Positions 1 to 5,629 of a stretch of DNA of 7,183 nt are shown piece by piece (the stretch's first letter is position 1; the number at the start of each line of letters is the position of its first letter). A program made the position numbers and the translations under genes. This DNA comes from Bryobacterales bacterium. GTDB lineage: Bacteria; Acidobacteriota; Terriglobia; Bryobacterales; Bryobacteraceae. Below the pieces are notes generated by a model that saw only the letters and a program-made list of their open reading frames with translations, was not told where the DNA came from and ran no database searches. The stretch covers positions 1 to 7,183 of the forward strand of contig PKYZ01000382.1 of NCBI GenBank assembly GCA_003132865.1. The letters run 5' to 3'.

Positions 1-1022
1 TGGCGGGAATCGAAGGCGTGCGCGACAACCAGCTCATCGGCTACGGGCTGGTGGTGGGGCTGGCCGGAAAAGGGGACACGCAGCAGACCTTGTTCTCGCC
101 GCAGAGCCTGGCTAACATGCTGGAACGCATGGGCGTCTCGGTTCCGGGAGCCACCCTTCGCACCAAGGACATGGCGGCCGTCATGATCACGGCCACCCTG
201 CCTCCTTTCGCCCAGCCGGGCATACACCTGGATGTCACGGCGGCGGCCATCGGGGACGCCACTAACCTCCAGGGAGGGGTACTGCTGCTGGCGCCCCTGA
301 AAGCCGCCGACGGCCAGGTTTATGCCGCGGCCCAGGGCGCCGTGGTCACCGGCGGATTCTCGGCGGGGCGCGGCGGCGCTAGCCAGACGGTGAATCATCC
401 CACGGTGGGCCGCGTGCCCGGCGGCGGCATCGTCGAGCGGCCGGCGCCTTCGCTGGCGCCCAAGGGGGTCGTGCACCTGCAACTCCGGAACGCGGACTTT
501 ACCACCGCCTCCCGCATTGCCGCGGCGCTGAACGCCAAATACGGCGCGGCGGGAGCCTGGCCGGCGCATGCCGAAAACTCGGCCCTGGTGAGCGTACTGG
601 TTCCCTCGTCTTACGCCGCCCGCCCTATCGATTTCATCGCGGAGATGGAGACGCTCACCGTGGACGCGGACCGGCCGGCCCGGGTGGTGGTGAATGAGCG
701 CACCGGCACCATCGTCATGGGCCGCGATGTACACATTTCTCCAGTGGCTATCCTGCACGGCAATCTGACGGTCGAGATCCAGACCAGTCTGGACATCTCG
801 CAGCCGCCGCCGCTATCGGCCGGGACTACCGCCGCGGCGGCCAAGGTAGGGGTGGACGCCAAAGAGGAGCCGGCCCGCAACGTGGTGCTCAAGCAAGGCG
901 CCACCGTGGAGGAGTTGGTGCGCGCGCTGGCGGCCATCGGCTCGACTCCGCGGGATGTCATTGCCATCCTGCAAAACCTGCGCGCGGCCGGCGCGCTGGA
1001 AGCCGAGTTGGAGGTGATCTGA
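1..1022 (+). CDS. flgI: Flagellar basal body P-ring protein FlgI (5'-truncated by window edge)
   Basis: FlgI subunits form the P-ring, the periplasmic bushing around the flagellar rod in the peptidoglycan layer; its presence implies a diderm envelope. The reading frame is open from base 3, and the GTG at 18 is not the true start: codons before it continue the family motif (AGIEGVRDNQLIGYGLVVGL). About 339 residues are visible; the family is usually near 370, so the signal peptide and a short N-terminal stretch lie upstream. Visible landmarks are the N-terminal NQLIGYGLVVGL block, a central RPARVVVNERTGTIVMG block (ring-building part), and a C-terminal block with STPRDVIAILQNLRAAGALE ending in ELEVI, all typical of FlgI. 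The stop TGA overlaps the next ATG by one base (TGATG), so it is probably translationally coupled to flgJ. Identification is by family motifs and very secure. Confidence 0.96.
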   Translation, partial: AGIEGVRDNQLIGYGLVVGLAGKGDTQQTLFSPQSLANMLERMGVSVPGATLRTKDMAAVMITATLPPFAQPGIHLDVTAAAIGDATNLQGGVLLLAPLKAADGQVYAAAQGAVVTGGFSAGRGGASQTVNHPTVGRVPGGGIVERPAPSLAPKGVVHLQLRNADFTTASRIAAALNAKYGAAGAWPAHAENSALVSVLVPSSYAARPIDFIAEMETLTVDADRPARVVVNERTGTIVMGRDVHISPVAILHGNLTVEIQTSLDISQPPPLSAGTTAAAAKVGVDAKEEPARNVVLKQGATVEELVRALAAIGSTPRDVIAILQNLRAAGALEAELEVI

Positions 1023-1315
1023 TGAGCGCGCCAGTAACCTTGGGAGTCGCTGCGGGGGCCATGGTGCAACCGCCCGCCGCGCGCCCGCCGCAAACCGTCG
1101 AGGCTGCGGCCAAGCAATTCGAGGCCCTCATGATCGCACAACTCCTAAAGGAAGCCCGTGGCGACGAAGGCGGCTGGCTGGGAAGCGGCGAGGACAGCGG
1201 AAGCGCCACCGCCGCCGGACTGGCTGAAGAGCAGTTTGCGCAGGCCCTGGCACAGAACGGGGGCCTGGGCTTGAGCGCTCAGATCGTCTCCAGCTTGTCC
1301 ACACGGGCGAAATAG
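1022..1315 (+). CDS. flgJ: Rod-binding/rod-assembly protein FlgJ, single-domain form
   Basis: This 97-residue protein matches the N-terminal rod-binding domain of FlgJ, which caps or chaperones rod assembly in the periplasm. Key stretches are AAAKQFEALMIAQLLKEAR (about residues 27-46) and the C-terminal AEEQFAQALAQNGGLGLSAQIV, characteristic of the family. The C-terminal muramidase (glucosaminidase) domain of enterobacterial FlgJ is absent, as in many non-proteobacterial flagellar systems, so a separate enzyme would have to open the peptidoglycan. A Gly/Ser/Asp-rich linker occupies about residues 47-65. The ATG at 1022 is supported by a GGAGG at 1010-1014 with a 7-nt spacer, inside the end of flgI, and by a one-base stop/start overlap. 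No signal peptide is evident, as is usual for FlgJ. It is the last + strand gene before a convergent junction with fliS. Confidence 0.9.
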   Translation: MSAPVTLGVAAGAMVQPPAARPPQTVEAAAKQFEALMIAQLLKEARGDEGGWLGSGEDSGSATAAGLAEEQFAQALAQNGGLGLSAQIVSSLSTRAK

Positions 1316-1317
1316 AG

Positions 1318-1374
1318 CCTGCCCGGCAGGAGCGCCGCTGCGCGGTCGTTGCCCGGGTGCAGTTCCTGCGCTCC
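1318..1374. terminator. Possible stem-loops in the convergent flgJ/fliS junction
   Basis: The gap between the convergent flgJ and fliS stop codons (1316-1382) holds a short perfect stem CCTGC-CCG-GCAGG (1318-1330). It also holds a second pairing, GGAGCGC (1329-1335) with GCGCTCC (1368-1374). Position suits a bidirectional transcription end, but neither stem is followed by a T-tract on either strand, so an intrinsic terminator is not demonstrated. Confidence 0.25.
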
Positions 1375-1382
1375 AGCCGAAG

Positions 1383-1874
1383 TCAGAAGCTCCAACTCTG
1401 CGTGGCATACTCCGCCGCGGCGCCCGGCGCGAAGACCGCGGGATACCCGCCGTATTCCGCGGACTCCCCGCCTATCGGCGAACGTGGGTTCGCCTGGGGA
1501 GTGGCGTGCTCGGGCGCCGTGCGGATCTGATCCCAGCCTTCCAGCAGGGTGGCCAGCAAGCTTTCCACTTCCAGCAGCGGCTCCGCCGTCTGGCGCAGAT
1601 TCGCTTCGAGCAGCCGGCGTTGCATATAATCGTACAACTCCGCCAGGCTGCGGCTCACTGTGCCGCCGCGCGCATGGTCGAGGGAAGCGGACAACTGCAA
1701 CAGAATGGCATAGGCCTTCGAGATTTGGCGGGAACGCTCCGCGATACGGCCGGCCGCCAGGTGGGCGCTGGCGCTACGCGTGGCATCGCCCGCGGCGCGA
1801 TAGAGCAGGCGTACCAACTCCATCGGGTCGGCGCTCAGAACCTGACTTTCCAAATAGGCATCTTGCAGGGGCAT
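1383..1874 (-). CDS. fliS: Flagellar export chaperone FliS
   Basis: FliS is the cytoplasmic chaperone that binds the flagellin C-terminus, prevents premature polymerisation and delivers flagellin to the type III export gate. The 163-residue product shows the family pattern: a Tyr near the N-terminus (Y7), the SADPMELVRLLYRAA helix (about 14-28), SKAYAILLQLSASLD (52-66), RSLAELYDYMQRRLLEAN (75-92) and a final helix ending LLEGW (110-114). This is the helical-bundle layout of FliS. The tail from about 119 to 163 is Pro/Gly/Ala-rich and not part of the conserved fold. The ATG at 1874 is well supported: on the - strand GAGGAG lies about 6 nt upstream. It follows flaG on the same strand after a 70-nt gap; the usual cap gene fliD is not between them. 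A CCCGATAA element upstream may give it its own sigma-28 promoter. Confidence 0.93.
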   Translation of the reverse strand: MPLQDAYLESQVLSADPMELVRLLYRAAGDATRSASAHLAAGRIAERSRQISKAYAILLQLSASLDHARGGTVSRSLAELYDYMQRRLLEANLRQTAEPLLEVESLLATLLEGWDQIRTAPEHATPQANPRSPIGGESAEYGGYPAVFAPGAAAEYATQSWSF

Positions 1875-1892
1875 CGGATCTCCTCACGCTAC

Positions 1893-1919
1893 TTATCGGG
1901 AGAATGCGCCCGGACTTGC
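1893..1919 (-). promoter_or_regulatory. Possible sigma-28 promoter of fliS
   Basis: Read on the - strand, CCCGATAA (1900 down to 1893) differs by one base from the sigma-28 -10 consensus GCCGATAA. It lies 15 nt downstream of GCAA (1919-1916), a partial match to TAAA; the extended GCAAGTCC keeps AAGT of TAAAGTTT. It ends 18 nt before the fliS ATG, close to the geometry of the stronger fliM promoter. The weak -35 keeps confidence low. Confidence 0.4.
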
Positions 1920-1944
1920 GCGGCGGCTAGTGCTAGTGGCAAAC

Positions 1945-2229
1945 TTAGCCGCCATGCTGGCCCAGGGCCTGCGCCAACTTCAGCACATACTCCGGCGGCC
2001 CTTGCCAGAGGACCTCACCCGTCTGCCGGTCGACGACCCGCACCACGGGCCGCTTGGTGTCCCGATCCAGGGCGAAGGTCAGATCGCTGCCTTCGCCGAA
2101 TAGTTCGGAGGCATTGATGCCCTTGACGCTGCGGATCAGCTCGCGGTTTTCCACCAACCATTTGGGACTGGCTGTGTCGGGCACGGCCGGGAGAGCTTGT
2201 CCCGGATTATTGACAGGTGCGATATCCAT
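1945..2229 (-). CDS. flaG: FlaG family flagellar protein
   Basis: The product is a small FlaG-family protein. Its molecular role is poorly defined, but family members influence filament length and are usually encoded beside flagellin, fliD and fliS. The C-terminal half carries the family signature: LTFALDRDTKRPVVRVVD, then RQTGEVLWQGPPEYVLKLAQAL. The N-terminal part is short and Pro/Ala-rich. I place the start at the ATG at 2229 (94 residues, MDIAPVNN...), because a GGAG (2241-2238 on the - strand) lies 8 nt upstream. An in-frame start at 2271 would put a strong hairpin inside the coding region and add an uncharacteristic Arg/Ser-rich leader. It is transcribed divergently from fliM and is followed by fliS on the same strand. 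A GCCGATGA upstream resembles a sigma-28 -10 element without a good -35. Confidence 0.85.
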   Translation of the reverse strand: MDIAPVNNPGQALPAVPDTASPKWLVENRELIRSVKGINASELFGEGSDLTFALDRDTKRPVVRVVDRQTGEVLWQGPPEYVLKLAQALGQHGG

Positions 2230-2241
2230 AAAGGCCACTCC

Positions 2242-2261
2242 GGGGGAGCGCCGGCTCCCCC
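2242..2261 (-). promoter_or_regulatory. Perfect hairpin abutting the flaG ribosome-binding site
   Basis: GGGGGAGC (2242-2249) and GCTCCCCC (2254-2261) form an 8-bp perfect stem with a 4-base loop. In the flaG transcript it lies directly 5' of the CGGAG ribosome-binding site (2242-2238). The CTCC in the 3' arm could instead pair with that GGAG across three C's, giving a mutually exclusive structure. This could tune flaG translation; that is inference. Confidence 0.45.
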
Positions 2262-2267
2262 ACGATC

Positions 2268-2275
2268 TCATCGGC
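2268..2275 (-). promoter_or_regulatory. Weak sigma-28 -10-like element upstream of flaG
   Basis: On the - strand GCCGATGA (2275 down to 2268) matches seven of eight bases of GCCGATAA and ends 38 nt before the flaG ATG. No TAAA-like -35 is seen at the 15-nt spacing (the four bases there are GCAG). It is listed because similar elements precede fliM, fliS and flbD. Confidence 0.25.
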
Positions 2276-2304
2276 GGCCCGGGTGCGAATCTGCGCTCCT
2301 GGAC

Positions 2305-2331
2305 TAAAGCTGCGTGCCCACCTGCCGATAG
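2305..2331 (+). promoter_or_regulatory. Sigma-28 (FliA-type) promoter of the fliM-flbD-motA-motB operon
   Basis: TAAA (2305-2308), exactly 15 nt, then GCCGATAG (2324-2331): this is the flagellar sigma-28 arrangement TAAA-N15-GCCGATAA with one mismatch. The extended -35 TAAAGCTG also resembles TAAAGTTT. The expected transcription start is a few bases before or at the AGGGA (2338-2342) that serves fliM, giving a very short leader. The site lies downstream of the first in-frame GTG of fliM and upstream of its TTG, so it also decides the gene start. Confidence 0.75.
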
Positions 2332-2337
2332 ACTATC

Positions 2338-2342
2338 AGGGA
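2338..2342 (+). promoter_or_regulatory. Ribosome-binding site deciding the fliM TTG start
   Basis: AGGGA with a 9-nt spacer to TTG at 2352. It supports the non-ATG start; translation from there begins MNRTLSQQEIDALF, the canonical FliM N-terminus. Confidence 0.6.
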
Positions 2343-2351
2343 CGGCCCAGC

Positions 2352-3329
2352 TTGAATCGCACCTTATCGCAACAGGAAATCGACGCGTTGTTCAATAATG
2401 CGGCTGGGGGGCACCAGCAGGAGTCCCCGGCCAAGAAGGTGGTGCCTTTCGACTTCCGCCGCCCGGATCGCATCGCCAAGTCCCAGCTTCGGGCCATTCA
2501 CCAGCTTCACGAGACCTTCGTCCACAATCTGGTCTCCAGCCTCTCGGCCTATTTGCGCACCTATCTTCTGGTGAATCTGGTGAGCGTCGAGCAGCTCTCC
2601 TGCGAGGAGTTTCTGAACGGGCTGCCCTCGCCCACCTGCATGCTCTCGCTGGGGCTGCGGCCCTATGACGGTTACGGACTGCTGGAGCTGAGCCCGGCGC
2701 TGGTCTTCCCCATCCTGGAAGTGCTGTTGGGGGGCGATGGCAAGTCCACGGCGGCTCTGCGGCGGGAGATCACTGAAATCGAGCAGAAACTGCTCGACAG
2801 CCTTTTCCGGATTATTCTGAACGATCTCAAACAAGCCTGGCAAGCCGTCGCTCCGATCGAGTTCACCATCCATACGGTGGAGACCGAGCCCCAGTTTCTG
2901 CGCGTGTTGGCGCCCACCGAAGCGGTCGTGGCGGTGGGCATTGAGATACGCATCGGGGACAACGTGGGGATGATGAACATCGCGGTCCCGTCCATCATCG
3001 CCAAGATGATGCGGCAGAAGTTCGACCAGCAGTGGTCCATGCGCCGCACCCAATCGACCGAGGCCGAACAGGCGGACATGCTGGCGCGCATCCGGCCGTC
3101 GCTGCTGGCCCTGGACGTGCGCCTGCGCGGTCCCCGCCTGCTGGCGCGGGATCTACTGCGCCTGGCCGAAGGCGACGTGGTGGCCTTCGACTTTCCCGTG
3201 GGCCGCCCGGTGGACGGTCTGCTCAACGGCAAGCTGCGGTTCGGCGGCCGGATCGTAGAGACCGGCCGGAAGCTCGGCTTTCTGCTGGAAACCACGCCGG
3301 CTTCGGCCGGCCCGGCCGATAAGGATTGA
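2352..3329 (+). CDS. fliM: Flagellar motor switch protein FliM
   Basis: FliM is the C-ring switch subunit: it binds phosphorylated CheY and couples it to the rotation sense, contacting FliG above and FliN below. With the TTG start the product has 325 residues, the usual size. Residues 1-14 (MNRTLSQQEIDALF) are the CheY-P-binding peptide. DFRRPDRI (34-41) opens the central CheC-like domain. A GGDG turn (127-130) corresponds to the conserved GGxG loop implicated in FliG contact. The C-terminal SpoA (FliN-like) domain covers about 245-315. The frame is open to a GTG at 2283, but that start would precede the sigma-28 promoter at 2305-2331 and add 23 atypical residues. It is the first gene of a tight operon: the flbD ATG follows 6 nt after the stop. 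No fliN or fliL is adjacent in the window. Confidence 0.95.
   Translation: MNRTLSQQEIDALFNNAAGGHQQESPAKKVVPFDFRRPDRIAKSQLRAIHQLHETFVHNLVSSLSAYLRTYLLVNLVSVEQLSCEEFLNGLPSPTCMLSLGLRPYDGYGLLELSPALVFPILEVLLGGDGKSTAALRREITEIEQKLLDSLFRIILNDLKQAWQAVAPIEFTIHTVETEPQFLRVLAPTEAVVAVGIEIRIGDNVGMMNIAVPSIIAKMMRQKFDQQWSMRRTQSTEAEQADMLARIRPSLLALDVRLRGPRLLARDLLRLAEGDVVAFDFPVGRPVDGLLNGKLRFGGRIVETGRKLGFLLETTPASAGPADKD
3315..3322 (+). promoter_or_regulatory. GCCGATAA motif at the end of fliM, ahead of flbD
   Basis: A perfect sigma-28 -10 octamer ends 13 nt before the flbD ATG. The position 15 nt upstream reads GCCG, so no -35 is present, and the octamer lies within coding sequence. It could be an internal promoter for flbD-motA-motB or chance. 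Confidence 0.2.
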
Positions 3330-3335
3330 GGTCTC

Positions 3336-3638
3336 ATGATCCACCTCACGCGCCTCAACCATCGGCCGCTGGTGCTCAATGCGGACCTCATTGAGTCGAT
3401 CGAGGTGACCCCCGACACGGTGATCAGTCTGACCACTGGGCAGAAACTGGTGGTGCTGGAACCCCCCGAAGAGGTAGTCCGGCGGGTGGTGGAGTTCCGT
3501 CGAGCCATCTACAGCGGCGTTCTGCTCAGTCCGTCCATCCCGGCCGGGCAGAGCGCGTCTCCCGGCGAGACTGGCGAGACTATAGATGGCGGTGGAAATC
3601 GAATAGGACATGGCAGAGACAACCGCACCTGCTCCTGA
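3336..3638 (+). CDS. flbD: FlbD family flagellar protein
   Basis: This is a small protein of the FlbD family found beside motA/motB in many non-enteric bacteria. It is distinct from the NtrC-like Caulobacter regulator of the same name. Its biochemical role is not settled, although a regulatory role (SwrD, motor power) is known in Bacillus. The conserved core is residues 1-62: MIHLTRLNHRPLVLNADLIE, then VTPDTVISLTTGQKLVVLEP and EEVVRRVVEFRRAIYSG. Residues 65-100 are a Gly/Ser/Pro-rich tail without family conservation. The ATG at 3336 has GAGG a few bases upstream, overlapping the fliM stop. Its 3' end overlaps the start of motA by 29 nt in another frame, so translation of the two is probably linked. 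Identification is secure; function is known only by family. Confidence 0.9.
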   Translation: MIHLTRLNHRPLVLNADLIESIEVTPDTVISLTTGQKLVVLEPPEEVVRRVVEFRRAIYSGVLLSPSIPAGQSASPGETGETIDGGGNRIGHGRDNRTCS

Positions 3639-4497
3639 TTCGGCGAAAGAAGCGAAAAAACCGTCCGGGCACCGGCCGGATCTGGCGACGTTGGGTGGCT
3701 TGGCCCTGGCGCTGGCCGGCATCCTGGGAGGTCTGGTGCTCGAGCAGGGCAAAGTAAAGGATGTCGCGCAACTGACCGCCGCCATCATCGTCCTGGGAGG
3801 TACCCTGGGGGCGGTGATGGTTACCACGCCGATGGATCTTCTACGCCGCGCCGCCGGCAAGTTCCCCGCGGTCTTCTTCGAGACCAGCCATGCACCGGGA
3901 ACCGTCATCGAGCAGATCATCGGCTACGCCACCAAGGCCCGCAAGAACGGCATCGTCTCCCTGGAGGACGAAACCGCGTCCATTCAAGACCCCTTTCTGC
4001 GCAAGGCCTTGAACCTGGCGGTGGATGGGACCGACCTGCAAGAGTTGCGCCGCATGATGGAGCTGGAGATCACCCTGGAGGAGCACCGCGGGGAAGCCGA
4101 AGCCAAGGTCTACGAAGCGGCCGGCGGATACGCGCCCACCATCGGGATCATCGGCGCGGTGCTGGGGCTGATCCAGGTGATGAAGCATCTGGCCAACATC
4201 GACGAGGTGGGCCGGGGAATCGCGGTGGCCTTTGTGGCTACGGTATACGGGGTGGCCTCGGCGAATATACTATTTCTTCCGGCCGGCAGCAAACTCAAGT
4301 CGCGCGTGCACGCGGCCGTGCAGATACGCGAGTTGATGCTGGAGGGCGTGCTGGGGATCGCGGAGGGTTTGAATCCCAAGCTGATCCGGATCAAGCTGGA
4401 AGCCTACGCGCCCCCGCCTGCTCCCAAGAAAGCGCCCAAGGCGAGCCCGGCGCCGGCGGCCGCCAGCCAGCCTGCGGAAGCCGTGGCCGGGGAGTAA
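3610..4497 (+). CDS. motA: Flagellar motor stator protein MotA
   Basis: MotA is the inner-membrane subunit that surrounds MotB, forms the ion channel and pushes on FliG to generate torque. The 295-residue product has the expected membrane segments: about 26-45 and 52-72 near the N-terminus, then about 175-195 and 203-225 after a large cytoplasmic loop. The two conserved channel prolines are P176 (GYAPTIGIIGAVLGLI) and P224 (NILFLPAGSKLK). Cytoplasmic charged residues that contact FliG correspond to the region around R111 and E119. The last 30 residues are an Ala/Pro/Lys-rich tail not needed for the fold. The ATG at 3610 is the first possible start, as an in-frame TAG lies at 3604-3606. AGGA is only one base away and a GGTGGA lies about 13 nt upstream, so the ribosome-binding site is imperfect and coupling to flbD is likely. 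motB follows after 10 nt. Confidence 0.96.
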   Translation: MAETTAPAPDSAKEAKKPSGHRPDLATLGGLALALAGILGGLVLEQGKVKDVAQLTAAIIVLGGTLGAVMVTTPMDLLRRAAGKFPAVFFETSHAPGTVIEQIIGYATKARKNGIVSLEDETASIQDPFLRKALNLAVDGTDLQELRRMMELEITLEEHRGEAEAKVYEAAGGYAPTIGIIGAVLGLIQVMKHLANIDEVGRGIAVAFVATVYGVASANILFLPAGSKLKSRVHAAVQIRELMLEGVLGIAEGLNPKLIRIKLEAYAPPPAPKKAPKASPAPAAASQPAEAVAGE

Positions 4498-4507
4498 GGC
4501 GGAGCCC

Positions 4508-5299
4508 ATGGCGCGCCATCGAAAACCCGAAGAACCAGCCAACCACGAGCGCTGGCTGGTTTCCTATGCGGATTTCATTACTCTGCTGTTTGCCTTTTTC
4601 GTGGTGATGTTCGCCACGTCCCAAGCGGATCACGGCAAGGCCGCGCGGGTCTCCGAGTCGGTCAAAAAGGCGCTCGAAGACGGGCAGGTGAAGACCGTGC
4701 TGGCCGCCATTCTGGGAGGCACGAGGGACGACAAGGGCAAGGGAAACGCCATGATAAAGGGTCCGGGAGGGGCGAAGCCTACGGTCCACGAGGACCGGCC
4801 TCCCGCGGATCTGGCCGGTTCCCTGAATGCCTTGCGGACCGCTTTGAAGCTGGAGATCGAAAAGGGCCAGCTCCGGGTCGCCTTGGAGCAGCGCGGACTG
4901 GTGATCAGCTTACGCGAAGCTGGTTTCTTCGCCTCTGGAAACGATACCGTGTACCCGGGGACCTATCGCAGCATCGAAAAGATCGCGCGGGCGATAGCCG
5001 CGTTACCGAGTCAGGTGCGGCTGGAGGGGCACACCGATTCCGTGCCCATTCATAACTCCCGTTTCCGAAGCAACTGGGAACTTTCGGCCGCGCGCAGTAT
5101 CGCCATGCTCGAGTTGCTGGTGTCCCGCTTCGATATCCCGCCGCGGCGCCTGGCAGTGGCGGGTTACGCCGACACCGTGCCCGTCGAATCCAACGATTCC
5201 GACCAGGGACGCGCGCATAACCGCCGCGTGGATGTCGTCATCCTGAACGAGTTCGGCCTCAGCCCGGAACCGAAGCCGGCTGCGGCGGAGCGCCCATGA
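4508..5299 (+). CDS. motB: Flagellar motor stator protein MotB (OmpA-type peptidoglycan anchor)
   Basis: MotB anchors the stator to peptidoglycan and carries the ion-binding aspartate of the channel. The 263-residue protein has a short cytoplasmic N-terminus and one membrane helix (about 17-37). SYADFITLLFAFFVVMFA contains D22, equivalent to the essential Asp of E. coli MotB. A Gly/Lys-rich plug and linker follow, then a C-terminal OmpA-like domain. In that domain EGHTDSVPI (173-181), NWELSAARS (189-197) and GRAHNRRVDV (234-243) are the peptidoglycan-binding motifs. The Tyr after Ser at 20 and the general style do not by themselves decide between a proton and a sodium motor. GGAG at 4501-4504 sits 3 nt before the ATG, 10 nt after the motA stop. 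The gene ends with an ATGA (5296-5299) that could start a short ORF, but nothing recognisable follows. It is the last gene of the operon in view. Confidence 0.96.
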   Translation: MARHRKPEEPANHERWLVSYADFITLLFAFFVVMFATSQADHGKAARVSESVKKALEDGQVKTVLAAILGGTRDDKGKGNAMIKGPGGAKPTVHEDRPPADLAGSLNALRTALKLEIEKGQLRVALEQRGLVISLREAGFFASGNDTVYPGTYRSIEKIARAIAALPSQVRLEGHTDSVPIHNSRFRSNWELSAARSIAMLELLVSRFDIPPRRLAVAGYADTVPVESNDSDQGRAHNRRVDVVILNEFGLSPEPKPAAAERP

Positions 5300-5629
5300 T
5301 CCGCCCTCGGGCGTCCGGATCGGCCTGTCATCTGCGGCTTTTCAGCCAACGCTAACCGCAGCCCGCTGCGGATGGCGAATCGCTAACGCTAACTAGCTGG
5401 ACCGTTTTCCTCATGGCGCAAAAGTAAAAGTTTTTGGGACAACGGAACAGCCAAGCCTGCCCTCGGCTGTCGTGAGGCGAAGAACGGGCGACGATCCTCC
5501 GGCTCGCCTGATGCTGCCAGGAGGTCGCGCCGCAGGCGGGAACGCCGCCGTCGTCGATGGCATCCTGGAGGAGTTGCTCCCGCCGCTGCGCGACTGGAGG
5601 AGACATGTGCGTAGCCCAATCCTGTACTT
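5300..5629. other. Intergenic stretch between convergent motB and the phosphopantetheinyl transferase gene
   Basis: No gene here can be defended. Three copies of GCTAAC occur at 5351-5356, 5382-5387 and 5388-5393. Three arms, CTGCGG (5332-5337), CCGCAG (5356-5361) and CTGCGG (5366-5371), allow two mutually exclusive stems; the tighter one has a CCCG loop. ACAGCC (5447-5452) pairs with GGCTGT (5465-5470). A GTG overlapping the transferase stop (GTGA, 5633) opens a 93-codon - strand frame, and an ATGA at the motB stop opens a 19-codon + strand frame; neither resembles a known protein. No T-tract follows the stems, so no intrinsic terminator is proven. Confidence 0.5.

Noticed and set aside
1349..2117. 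Long + strand frames opposite fliS and flaG
   Set aside because: Shadows; fliS and flaG on the other strand have clear family motifs and Shine-Dalgarno sequences.
2364..3508. Long - strand frames opposite fliM and flbD
   Set aside because: Antisense shadows of G+C-rich coding sequence; their products are His/Gln- or Arg/Ser-rich and unlike known proteins.
3586..3606. Six-codon frame MAVEIE ending 3 nt before the motA ATG
   Set aside because: Considered as the original end of flbD before a frameshift, but a TAG at 3583-3585 closes that frame upstream, so no simple shift recreates it.
5420..5560. Cyclic-di-GMP or cobalamin riboswitch in the spacer after motB
   Set aside because: The conserved core sequences of these riboswitches were looked for on both strands and not found.
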